This document shows, piece by piece, positions 12,061 to 21,303 of a DNA stretch of 64,000 nt. The DNA comes from Meandrina meandrites (lineage: Eukaryota; Cnidaria; Anthozoa; Scleractinia; Meandrinidae). The notes under the pieces are model-generated. The model was not told the origin of the DNA, did not search any database, and saw only the letters and a program-made list of their open reading frames with translations. Location of the stretch: NCBI GenBank assembly GCA_963693305.1, contig OY855914.1, positions 10,917,403-10,981,402 on the forward strand. The letters are read 5' to 3'. Every line of letters starts with the position of its first letter. Position 1 is the stretch's first letter. The translations under genes were made by a program, and so were the position numbers.

Positions 12061-12449
12061 TCCAAAAATGGCGCTAATTGGTTCAGCGTAGGCCGCTTTA
12101 TACCTAAAACAACTCATAAGTACATCATATATGACTGGGTTATTGAGCATTTTCGTATTATTTCAGATTTATCCCTCTATTTGACTGTAAATATTGTGTG
12201 TCTTGGCCAGAACTTTTTTATAACGTGGAAACTTGGTGATGTCGATAACAAAGTGTGCTTCTCAGCGTTCAATCTTATTAACGGGACGTATTGTAACAAA
12301 CTCAGGTAAACTCTCACTCAACAAGATGTTCGAAGGCAAATCGCTCTCACAAGGATTTATTCATTGAATGCCTCACATCAAGTGGACAAATTTCCTGTTA
12401 ATTTACCTCGTGCCAAGCGCCATATACTGCAGCCCGGGGGAGGGTCGCC

Positions 12450-12589
12450 CACTACCTCTCGGAACGAGTTGCTTCATTGGTTTTTTTAAACAATAGATAA
12501 CAGGTCAAAACAATGCCCCTATCCCTGAATAACAATAGAGGTAGTGTTTACAACGGGCAAATGAAAATAGAGGTTCCAGAGAGGTAGTG
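12450..12589. mobile_element. Small MITE
   Basis: Ends 'CACTACCTCTCGGAAC' and near-complement 'GTTCCAGAGAGGTAGTG'. It is absent at the matching site in the copy near 11090. Confidence 0.6.
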
Positions 12590-13072
12590 TCTTACTGTGG
12601 GGGAGGGGGGAGGGGCGAGGGTCGCCACTCCCTACCATGGCCTATACGGGGAGGTTCAATAAAAGGTAAACAAAACGGGTAGGGTATATAAAAGGGTAAG
12701 GGGTTGGACTGTGGGGCGGGGACTCCCCGTATATATTTTTTTTGCGGTACCCTCACCCCCGGCGTAATGACTACAAACCAGTCGGAATAAATTCTTTGAA
12801 AAAATGGCTACAGTGTCGAGCGAGAATGAAATCACTTATGTAGGAAATCGCCCACTTAACATGGAAATATCTTTCCAAATACGCAAAGCGATAACAATTA
12901 ACAGGAAAATTACGAAATGCTTTCATTGACATGCAACTGAGTAAAATAACAACACGTTAGGCCATAACAAGCAATATAATTTGCGTTGTTGACAAGAACG
13001 AAGTACCACAAATCGAAGTTATAACCGAGTTATCAAGAACTCATTTACTCGAGCCGTCCAAGTTCATCGATC

Positions 13073-14593
13073 ATGACGGTGAAACTACTCGCCAATAACT
13101 CCTCCAGCGAAACCAGGTCAGTGTTTTATTGTCCGAACTCACCAGAATTCATCATCTGGGACTTAAATAGCACAACTTCTCTTGAGCTTATTCTTGCCAT
13201 CACCACCATTGCTTGTCCTGTTACCGTTCTGTTAAACCTCTTGGTGATAATAGCAGTGACAACGAGAAGAGAATTGAAAACGAATTCAAACATTCTTCTG
13301 TGTAGTTTGGCCGTGGCTGATCTTTTGGTGGGCGCTGTATCTATGTCGCTAACTATCACTTTAGACGCGTTAGTCCTGCAAAGATTTCTTTTTGAGGATA
13401 TTATCTGTACGATACATATCACGAGTGTCTTTGTAATGTACACTGTTTACTCAGCATCGTTTCTGCATTTACTGGTAATTGCTTGGGAGAGGTATGTGGC
13501 GACAGTAAAATGGATGAAGTATAAGGTTATTGTTACAAAAGAGCGTGTAAAGAAGTGCACGGGATTTACGTGGTTCTCAGCGTTACTAATCGTTGTTCCA
13601 GGAATGGTTATGGAAATAGTTAACGTCCGTTATGAAGCTATCTTAGTCGTGGATGTTATATTAACCATTTTCTGGGTTGGATGCTTTTTGTTTATACTAT
13701 ACTTTTATGTTGAGGTTTATCTCGGAGTGCGAAAGCAGAACCGAACGCAAGTCCGCTCAGTCAATGCTTTGATCAGAGCGAAGCTTGAAACAAAGGTTGC
13801 TTTCACTACTTTCTGGATAACACTTGCCGTCTGTATCTCGGGCGTTCCGACCAATCTCTTTTACCTGTTAAGGGGAACTTGGCCTTTACTTCGCAACGGT
13901 TCTATGTTTCGATGGGCAGAAACAACGCTTCAGTTGAACTCTCTCGTCAATCCACTGCTGTACTTCTATAGGAACCCCCGCTTCAGGAAGGCTGCACTGG
14001 AGCTGTTAAGGTGCAGAAAACCTCAGGAAATCCAGCAAGTAGCTCGCACTGTGTGTTATATTAGGCGTCGTCGCTATTCCGTGGCATCGCTTGATGCCGA
14101 AGATCTTCAAATCGGGCAAACACGCCCCCGCTTGATAAGATCACTATCTTACGGTGATGTGATATGTTCGGATGCGGTTCAGGGAACGTCGAATTTAACA
14201 GTGAAGGAAAGGCCCATATCAGCTCCACCGAAACTAGCAAACGTTAAGGTCTTAACTCAACAGTGGAACAAAGTTGTTATAACAGTTCAGATTGAAAATG
14301 CCCCAAGAAAGAAGCGAATTCAGCGTAATGCCGAATCGGTACCGAAACACACGACTCGCACCACGGAGCTTAAAAGATCTCAACATCAAATCACTCGTCA
14401 AATGGCGCGATCAAAGTCGCTGAATGAAACTGACTCTTTCGTCACACTAACAGACTGCCATCGAAATTCGGCAGAGGTTAAACTCCGAAGACCCAAGTCA
14501 GTGCCAGCATTATCAACAAATTTTAACTCATCGAACAACAAGCTAATTGTTACTGGGTTCATTAATAAGAAAGTACCTGCATGGAACAGTTAA
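13073..14593 (+). CDS. Class A (rhodopsin-like) orphan GPCR, single exon
   Basis: A 506-residue seven-helix receptor. Two early N-glycosylation sites (N8 or N9, N32). TM1 carries N55 in 'LLNLLVII'; TM2 has 'LAVADLL' with D83; TM3 ends in 'ERY' (E139-R140-Y141), a DRY variant; TM7 has 'NPLLY' at 293-297. The second extracellular loop is very short and lacks the usual cysteine, as in melanocortin/adenosine-related receptors; this is a pattern match, not a ligand call. The C-tail of about 200 residues is long, basic and Ser/Thr-rich, offering phosphorylation and arrestin sites. No intron is needed. A broken paralogue is at 18786-18960. Signalling would be through a G protein at the plasma membrane; the ligand is unknown. 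Confidence 0.88.
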   Translation: MTVKLLANNSSSETRSVFYCPNSPEFIIWDLNSTTSLELILAITTIACPVTVLLNLLVIIAVTTRRELKTNSNILLCSLAVADLLVGAVSMSLTITLDALVLQRFLFEDIICTIHITSVFVMYTVYSASFLHLLVIAWERYVATVKWMKYKVIVTKERVKKCTGFTWFSALLIVVPGMVMEIVNVRYEAILVVDVILTIFWVGCFLFILYFYVEVYLGVRKQNRTQVRSVNALIRAKLETKVAFTTFWITLAVCISGVPTNLFYLLRGTWPLLRNGSMFRWAETTLQLNSLVNPLLYFYRNPRFRKAALELLRCRKPQEIQQVARTVCYIRRRRYSVASLDAEDLQIGQTRPRLIRSLSYGDVICSDAVQGTSNLTVKERPISAPPKLANVKVLTQQWNKVVITVQIENAPRKKRIQRNAESVPKHTTRTTELKRSQHQITRQMARSKSLNETDSFVTLTDCHRNSAEVKLRRPKSVPALSTNFNSSNNKLIVTGFINKKVPAWNS

Positions 14594-16080
14594 TTATGAG
14601 GAAGAGAAACTTTAGACATATGTCAAATGCTATCATAAATTCTTTTGCGCATGATAGCAGTCTGTTTTTCTGATATTTTTGGACGGAAAGGAAAGTTGAC
14701 TCTGTCCTGACTCTTAACGGTTCATATTGTTTACGCGTTAGCATTACATATCTACCAAACATCTTTGGCACGTGATATGTCGAATGTCTCATATCGCATG
14801 TAACGTCACGTGGGCTCAATAGTCGTCTGCGGTAATATTAAGCTAGCATGCGCGTCGTCACTAGCAGTCAGCAATCGGTTGAGGTCATTCCCCAGGATTG
14901 CATTGCGCGCATAATTTCATGCGTGAGGTGCGCACGATCACTTAAAGGTGGCGCCTTCTTCGAGCGGGACCTCATATAAATCGTCATTTTCTCAAAAACA
15001 AGTAGGGTGACCTATGATTTTTCTCCTGTTGTTTCAAATTGAGTCCAAATCATTTTGATTCTGTAAAATAAATATCGACCAATTCTCGTTGTACACTAAG
15101 GAACAATCGTCACAAACATGAATTTATTACGAAAGCGTAACTATAATCATGATTAGTCGCCGTGATTCACTTCGCCTTCTGCGAAAAATTACTAATTACT
15201 GTATATAAACGAGCATATGTACCACCAATTTTTGTTTCAAAATTTAACTTCCGATAGGATAGACAATCAATAGGCAAAGTTGGACAAGAATCCCAGTGCA
15301 GGTTCTCTGTTAGTGGAATGACCTTAAACCAATCAGCGCGACAGTTATAGCTGAAGTTGCTATCATAACAGCTACGTAATATTTTCCTTTTTATTTTGAA
15401 TGGTAGATGTTAGAATAAATGACGATCGAATGTAAATGTGCTTCATTTTGTTTTGCGATCTAGATCTGTATTTGTGACAAGCAAATAAACGTGGACGCGT
15501 ATTCTATGCAAAAGAAGTTCATGCTCTTTAAGTCTTCATATCAGGAATAATTTATTAAAATCAAAATCAGTTATGGCGTGGATTGCGCACAATTAATATT
15601 TCCCGCGTTTGGCACCCTTGGTGACGTGTGCGTGTATTTAATTTCCCGCGCAATGTGCTGCTGCTGGGCCTGCTGTCCAGTCCCCGCATTACGCTTTTTT
15701 AGCAAATAACACATGGTCGGAAAGGGGAAAACAAACCGCCCAAGCGAATAAGTTATCTTATCATGAGCTTTTTAGCAGCCTTCATAAGCGACACCTCTTC
15801 GTTTGCACGCTTTTTCAGTCAGCATACAAATTAGGAAGCATGAAACTGAAGAGGAGGACATTGCACCTGTAATTCCATTTTCTTTATTATTATTATTATT
15901 TTTTTTTTTTTGGCGTTTTCAGATATTTAAAATGAGCTTTAAGAGTTAAGGTGTCTCGAAACAGTTTTCAATGAAGCGAACGTAATTAAACCAATCAGAA
16001 CTCTTTTTCCCCATTCGGATCGATAAGAAAATTTCACAAAATAATCGGTTGAAGTTTGGTATAATGTATTTTTCACGAGA
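14594..16080. other. No gene recognised
   Basis: Intergenic AT-rich sequence after the GPCR. A minus-strand open frame (14562-14819) overlaps the GPCR 3' end and has no domain. A (TTA)n/T-rich run lies at about 15885-15912. Confidence 0.6.
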
Positions 16081-17390
16081 AATCAATATTGTCATGACAA
16101 CGATAAACACAAAATCTCAAAATCTTGAATTTTGCACCATACAGATTTGATATAAACAAGAAAATAGCAATGCCTTAACTAAAATTATTGCCAACAAAAA
16201 ATACAAGAATGAAAAAATCTGTATGCTGGATTTCAAACGAATCTCAAACATATCTTACCACGGTGTTTCCATATTAACAGTGAGTTTACAAAGAGATTAA
16301 CGCTTCATTATCAAATCGCTTCAAGACAACGCTATATTAAATGTGTTTAAAGTTATCTTTTGACGTCGTGAAAGTTTTATTGATTTTCTTCCTTGTGATC
16401 CTGAGAACAAGATCTTACTCCCGCTATAATTTTCTGGTACTTTTTTTTTAATTTGGAGCGCTATTTCAAAAAGAAGACAGCTCATGATCAATAGACTTTT
16501 TTAAAACGTTCACCACGCATGTTTGATAATGGAATTGTTTTTATCTAAAAGTTTTAAATAAAATGGATTCTGTGGAACCCTTTCAATGTGAACGACAAAG
16601 ATAAGTTGCTTGTATTCAGTTTTAAAATGGAAATGCATCTTAGCTCAAAAAGAGGAAAAAGATCATTTTCCATTTCTCTGTTTATAAAATGCGAAAAAAA
16701 AGGTCAAACGAAAAATGATTTTAATTTACCTAGAATTTTTCTGCAAAGAGACAAAAGAAACGGTTTTAGTTCAAGGCCGCGAGAGGAAAAAATCGATTTT
16801 TCGATTTCTTTTTTTAAAAAAATGAGTCCACATATGCCTCACTGTTTATACCTTTCTGAGGGATTTGCATGTTATGTTGAATTAATGATCATGAATTAAC
16901 TTGATGGACAAAGGAAAAAACAAACAAACCAAAACTGGGCAAACAGTCTGAAAATGTTAAAAGTAGATCAATATAGCAAAGGAAGAGTTCTTCGAGCCGT
17001 CGCTCACTCTTAATCAACTCTCTCCTGCCCTCCAAAATCAGCTTTTTTCGCCGAGGAAAATTATGTTAAAAACGAACTTTTTTATCCACACATGTTGCTA
17101 ACACAGACTTTCACTGAGGGAACTTTCAAAAAGGATTCTGCTAGCAACTAAACCAGGTGCAGCCATTGTGCGCGTATAAAAGACTAAGCCGGGCGAATAC
17201 TTAAAACTTTGAATGCTCCAAAAATGGCGCTGTATTTGACATTCTCAAACTGACTCATCAATAATTCATCTTGACAAAACAAAGGAAATCAGAGACGGGA
17301 CGGTGGTGACCCTAATTAGCATAGATTTTTACGATTATATTTCTCCGTTTACTCCTTAGTTTTTTTTTTTTACTTTTCGATTGAGAAGAT

Positions 17391-17500
17391 ATATCAAACA
17401 CTCGAGACAGTGTTTCATCGGCTATCCAAGCACCTCGTATTTCAACTCTCTTCTTGGCGTTTGGATATCCCGATTAAACACTGTCTCTCGTGTTTGATAT
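17391..17500. mobile_element. Palindromic MITE (110 bp)
   Basis: Ends 'ATATCAAACACTCGAGACAG' and its near-complement, 25-bp arms, with a weaker inner stem. Absent from unit A. Confidence 0.65.
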
Positions 17501-17669
17501 GTTACATAAATATTGTGCGTGTGTCTTGGTCAGAAATTTGATTAGTGCGGACACTCTGTGATGCCTATCATAAATTGCGTATCCCATCGTTCAATCCGAA
17601 TATGCCCATATCTCTCACTCGACGAGACGATTTTCGAAGGCAAATATCCATTGAATAACTGCCTCACAT

Positions 17670-18543
17670 GTAGCCTGCGTGCAGACGTCTCCATTTCCTT
17701 TGCGTCACGCGGAAAAGTGTCTGCGTAACGCCGTTCCTAATCGTGTTCCAGTATCCCGCTGTTTCTCCAGAATTCGGGGACCGCGCTCTGATTGGTTTCT
17801 TAACAGTAGGCATTGTTACAATCAACTCTGATTGGTTATCATCGCGAAACACTTAAGATAATTTATGCGGGTTAAATTAAGCGCGGTTTTCTATTGACAG
17901 ATCAAAACATGTCGACCAAAGCATGAGTGATCTTGTGCTGTGTTTTCCACCGATCGTGAACCACAACGTAAAAAATCTCGTTCAAGTTCGTGGACAGTTT
18001 AAAGTTTTCGAAGAAATCAGTTCTCTTCAGTTTGTTGTTCATTCTAGTTCGACCTGTATGTGTAAATCGTGTGTTGCAAAGCTTCGGAAGTGACGAGGAC
18101 TTGATAACTTGAAGAAAATTGGCGAGGAACTTTTTTATGGTTACAGTTCGAAACCTTCAAGGCAGGGCTCACAGTTAAGAAGGAGTTCCAAGAGAGTGTA
18201 GATTAATCGCTATCGATTTCGCCGGAGAATCGAATTCTTCTCGACGAATCGGTTTCTTGTTCACCAAACAGTCTTACTTCGCCACTGCTCATCCTGTCAC
18301 AACAGTTCCCATTTCTCTCGTTAGACCGGTAGTTTTGGAGCGATCAGACGGAAAGATCGTTTTGAAACTCTGGTAGAAGTTACAATTCAATGGCCTTGCA
18401 ACAAAAACAACAACACCATAATTTATGCGAAATTCAAAACCCGAACAGCAGGATACTGGAACACGATTAGGAATCGAACGGCGTTACGCAGACGTCCCTT
18501 TCAGCGTGAAGCAAAGGAAATGGAGACGTCTGCACGCAGGCTA
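17670..18543. mobile_element. Non-autonomous hAT-like transposon, 874 bp
   Basis: Inverted ends of about 95 bp (17670-17765 and 18445-18543), starting 'TAGCCTGCGTGCAGACG'. An 8-bp direct repeat, CCTCACAT, lies at 17662-17669 and 18544-18551. The paralogous sites near 11025 and 12370 read straight through 'GAATGCCTCACATCAAGTGG'-type sequence without the element, so both insertion and target duplication are confirmed within the window. No transposase frame. Confidence 0.8.
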
Positions 18544-18785
18544 CCTCACATGAAGTGGGCAAAATTATGACTTAGTTCGCTGGACAAATTTCCTGTCAAT
18601 TTACTTCATACAATGCGCCATATGCTGCAGTTAATTGCTTAGGTTGCTACTTAAAGTAGAAGTAAAATCCAGTCGGGATAAACTCTTTGAAAATTGGCTT
18701 TAAGCCACACTGTCCAGAATAAAACTGCTTACGTATAACATCGCCCACTTTCCAAAAGCGCAACGCGAAAACAATTTTCAGGATA

Positions 18786-18960
18786 ATGACAAAATGGTTG
18801 AGCCAGCAGAACTCAACAATGCAAATATCTTGCTGTGTAGTTTGGCTGTAAGTGATCTATTGGTGGGCGCTGTATCTATGCCGCTGACTATCAGTTTAGA
18901 CGCGTTAGTTCTGCGAAGAATTCTAATTGAGCTAGGATATTGTCTGTACGATAAGTCCGC
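18786..18960 (+). pseudogene. Truncated GPCR paralogue
   Basis: About 50 codons match the TM2 region of the receptor at 13073 ('NILLCSLAV.DLLVGAVSM.LTI.LDALVLRR'). The N-terminus and TM1 are missing and replaced by a short unrelated start. A 4-bp insertion (CTAG near 18932) shifts the frame, and similarity stops after 'CTGTACGATA'. TM3 onward is absent. The Polinton lies 190 bp downstream, not inside the similarity, so it need not have caused the break. Confidence 0.75.
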
Positions 18961-19143
18961 GTTTTACAAGTGCGGCTGTACAAGTACGTCCTCGTTTTAC
19001 TATTCCAGTCCAGTCCAGTCCTCGAGATACAGTATGCCTCCTGTATGCTACATATATTCCTATTCTTCAAAATTCGATTTATTAAGGATTTTTATAGGTT
19101 TAGCAAATAAATGGTCACTTGCATGTATGCATGAATGACCACA

Positions 19144-19149
19144 AATCAA
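19144..19149. repeat. Left target-site duplication of the Polinton
   Basis: AATCAA here and at 35653-35658 directly border the element. Because the last A could also belong to the TIR, the duplication is 5 or 6 bp; 6 bp is usual for Polintons. Confidence 0.75.
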
Positions 19150-19314
19150 CACACATAGGAGTTACTGGTTCTAGCGCAAAAAAATAAAAAGATACAAAAC
19201 AAAGCTGAATTAACAAGAAACTCGGCTCCCATGCTCGCCTCGTTTATTGTTAATTCAGCTTTGTTTTGTATCTTTTTATTTTTTTCCGCTAGAACCAGTA
19301 ACTCCTATGTGTGT
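19149..19314. repeat. Terminal hairpin within left TIR
   Basis: Arms 19149-19214 and 19249-19314 (66 nt each) are complementary at 65 of 66 positions; the single mismatch is in 'TAGCGC' against 'CCGCTA'. The loop is 34 nt (19215-19248). The terminal 'ACACACATAGG' therefore recurs inverted at 19304-19314. Confidence 0.9.
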
Positions 19315-19482
19315 GGTGGTATTTGAGTGAAAATAAGCAAGGAAGTAACAAAGAGCGAGCGGATGTATCACACAAAAAAATTATTTTCTTTTGAAGAAAT
19401 GTATGCACTGTCTATATACAAAGTGCGTCAGAATTATTTTCCATTTGAACATTTATCTGCACTTGTATATACGGCGAGATGG
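19149..19482 (+). repeat. Left terminal inverted repeat (334 bp)
   Basis: Compared base by base with 35319-35652 reversed: no difference over 334 bp. It comprises a terminal hairpin (19149-19314), a leader of about 164 bp, and ends with the ATG of the left-end gene (19479-19481) plus one base. The leader ends with a 'GTATATACGGCGAG' stretch just before the ATG, a plausible promoter/leader for inward transcription. Confidence 0.95.
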
Positions 19483-20063
19483 GTAGAGGAAGAAACAGTG
19501 GTCCTATTGATCAAAGCGTCAAAAAACCGAAAGTTGCAAAAAACAAAACAAGGGGCGATTTGCAAGTGTTTTACCAACACATAATAGGAGAAAATAAAGA
19601 ATTGCCAATACTTGTATCAGAAGAACTTCTTGCAGAAATGAAAAAAATGAGTTCACAAGAATTAATGAATATTCTTTTGCCGGATAATGCGAACAATGTC
19701 AGTTTAACATCAGAAAAAAAAAACTGCCAACTTACCGATGCAATACAAATATTACCACCTGAATTAAGGGAAAAAATTTACAAAGAGTATATTAAAATAA
19801 AACTCAGGGAGCGAAAAGCTCTCGGCTGGGACGAAGTGAATGCTGCAATCGCCGAAGCACCATTTTGCAATCGCAATCAACAAATTGTAAAGGTCTTGTT
19901 TTGTTATAAATGTATTGGCATTTGCGGGCGGAATAGTCTCTGTAATCTGTGCCACAGAAATGACCGCAAACACTATCTCGGCTATCCAATTTATGATCAA
20001 GATGATTACGACGAGTGCTTCGAAAAATCTTGGTATAATAGTTGGACCGGAGTCGTTGCGTGA
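19479..20063 (+). CDS. Left-end Polinton protein with C-terminal cysteine cluster (194 aa)
   Basis: Starts at the ATG that closes the TIR. Basic N-terminus ('KKPKVAKNK'), then an acidic/helical middle with 'ILPPELREKIYKEYIK', and a C-terminal cluster 'CYKCIGICGR..LCNLCHR' that could bind zinc. I recognise the 'LPPELREKI' plus cysteine arrangement as recurrent at the end of cnidarian Polintons, but its function is not known to me. 'LPPELREKI' slightly resembles an F-box start; this is weak. It shares leader and start codon with PolB at the other end, suggesting co-regulation, probably early expression. Reading frame +1 from 19891 is also open (see next entry). Confidence 0.65.
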   Translation: MGRGRNSGPIDQSVKKPKVAKNKTRGDLQVFYQHIIGENKELPILVSEELLAEMKKMSSQELMNILLPDNANNVSLTSEKKNCQLTDAIQILPPELREKIYKEYIKIKLRERKALGWDEVNAAIAEAPFCNRNQQIVKVLFCYKCIGICGRNSLCNLCHRNDRKHYLGYPIYDQDDYDECFEKSWYNSWTGVVA

Positions 20064-20190
20064 CATTTTTCTCAGAAAGACCGGAAGCCAATATTTTTAT
20101 TTCCCAGGCCCCTTGGACGAGCAGAGCAACACAAAATGGCGGTCGCTTCACGATTTAGTGTTTGGGCCGAAAAAAGACGAAACAGAATAG
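19891..20190 (+). other. Overlapping alternative frame with hydrophobic segment
   Basis: Open for about 99 codons in the frame shifted by one base from the left-end gene, overlapping its last 57 codons and running 127 bp past its stop. It has no ATG at its beginning (first possible start is TTG at 19915). It encodes a hydrophobic stretch ('LAFAGGIVSVICATEM') and a charged end ('FGPKKDETE'). It could be reached by frameshifting or splicing, or be chance. Confidence 0.25.
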
Positions 20191-20358
20191 ATATTACGAA
20201 AAAATACGCTCAGTTAACGCGCTGTAAGTTTTTGTGCCCCCACAGAAGCTGGCGAAGTGAAGCGACGAGAAGAAATCGAGAAATAAAAGGATTTGATCAC
20301 AAAACTTTTGTCGAACTATCGAGCGATCTTTCTAGAACACGGACTCGATAGAACCTGT

Positions 20359-20484
20359 TTATTTTTTTTCGGCCTCTCGCATAGCCTCCACTACTTGATA
20401 TGTTATCTGTCTGACTTCGTTCTGCCAAACGGGAGTAGAAAGTTCGGTTAAAATAAAGCAAATCGCGTGGAAAAGGACAACCAT
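20359..20484 (-). CDS. Possible micro-gene, 41 aa membrane peptide
   Basis: ATG at 20484 to TAA at 20359. Hydrophobic N-terminus ('MVVLFHAICFIL') followed by an amphipathic helix-like tail ending 'EAMREAEKK'. It fills part of the otherwise gene-free left arm and is on the strand of the next two genes. Only its composition supports it. Confidence 0.3.
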   Translation of the reverse strand: MVVLFHAICFILTELSTPVWQNEVRQITYQVVEAMREAEKK

Positions 20485-20754
20485 TTTGGCCTCTTGGCTA
20501 TATTTTATTTACAAACTTTACCAAGTCTTTATCAAGTCTTTAAAAGCGCATGCGTACGGGCTCAAATATTGCGTCATTTAGGTGAAGAACAGAGAAAGTG
20601 GCACCACAAGGGTCAGAAATTTTAAACTGAAACAAATAAATAGAAATTTTGCCCATAGACTAGTCAGTTCACAAATTCTGGTGAAGCCAAGAGAGGTGTG
20701 GTTGGCCCCCACTGAATCTTGTTATAATGGCTTGTGCAGATGGTGAGTTACGGA

Positions 20755-20974
20755 GTATAGGGGAACTCCTTTCAGTGGGAGATGCCCCTTGGGTGAGCCC
20801 GCTCCGGCCCTACTGATAACGTGGGGGTGCTCAGAGATCCCTCGGGATTTCAAACCTCGTACCCAGAGGTAAAATGGGGGGGACAGCCGCCTTGTCAGCG
20901 GCGGGGAAAAGACCTAGCCGGGGCTAGGCAAAGAACAGCCAACGAGCACCCCCCGACCAGGGTTTTGCTTTTTT
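20755..20974 (+). ncRNA. Candidate structured RNA with Pol III-like signals
   Basis: GC-rich island in an AT-rich element, with no gene. A 10-bp helix (20823-20832 with 20944-20953, GGGGGTGCTC/GAGCACCCCC) encloses four hairpins in a row: 20834-20851 (7 bp), 20854-20870 (5 bp, 7-nt loop), 20886-20902 (5 bp, 7-nt loop), and 20913-20928 (6 bp, 4-nt loop). A further imperfect hairpin is at 20760-20788. An A-box-like 'TGGGTGAGCCCG' (20790-20801), a B-box-like 'TTTCAAACC' (20848-20856) and T-runs at 20963-20966 and 20969-20974 would suit Pol III transcription of about 180 nt. Alternatives are an inserted SINE or an unrelated structured DNA region. Confidence 0.45.
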
Positions 20975-21071
20975 GTTTGACCTGTCACGCAACGTCACGC
21001 GTGACTGTAACGCAACAGAGTCACACAACGTCACGTGTGAAGGTAACGCTCTTGTAACGCATTCATATATT

Positions 21072-21207
21072 TTTGAAAGACTTAGAAAAAATTTTTTGAA
21101 AGACTTAGAGAAATTTTTTCAAAGACTTAGAGAAAAGACTTGGAGAAATTTTTTGAAAGACTTAGAGAAAAAGACTTAGAGAAAATTTTTTGTAACACTT
21201 AGAGAAA
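21072..21207. repeat. Minisatellite in the Polinton left arm
   Basis: Six to seven degenerate copies of a 17-29 bp unit based on 'GACTTAGAGAAATTTTTTGA'. The number of A/T bases between units varies. It lies between the structured region and the 3' end of the next (minus) gene. Confidence 0.75.
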
Positions 21208-21303
21208 ATCTCGTTTTTTTCCCAAAAAAAGTTAATTCAAATTTGTGCAGGAACGGCTATCATTCTTTAATAAAGTGAAAGAGTGTGCGCTTAGACTGAT
21301 ATC

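Larger units (their letters stand above)
8845..13050. repeat. Segmental duplication, unit A (GPCR upstream region)
   Basis: Blocks here recur at 16085-18780 in the same order: 8845-9240 matches 16085-16580, the 230-bp repeats match 16960-17225, and 10970-11080/12320-12440 match 17560-17660 plus 18546-18640. The last block leads into the GPCR start in both. Divergence is clearly visible, so the duplication is not very recent. No other gene is supported in this unit. Confidence 0.65.
16085..18780. repeat. Segmental duplication, unit B
   Basis: Second copy of the 8.8-13.0 kb unit, with one 230-bp repeat (about 16960-17225) and two insertions not in unit A (17391-17500 and 17670-18543). It leads into the truncated GPCR at 18786. 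The 103-codon frame at 16588-16899 lies in repeat sequence and is rejected as a gene. Confidence 0.65.

Noticed and set aside
19327..19584. Frame inside the left TIR, repeated at 35289-35474, with conserved 52 codons
   Set aside because: The conservation is only TIR identity; the first codon is GTG, and the frame diverges at once outside the TIR. Its overlap with the shared leader makes a real gene unlikely, though a regulatory upstream frame is not excluded.
20886..20902. tRNA gene (5-bp stem, 7-nt loop hairpins at 20854 and 20886)
   Set aside because: The arms do not assemble into a cloverleaf with acceptor stem and conserved D- and T-loop bases; kept only as part of the structured RNA candidate.
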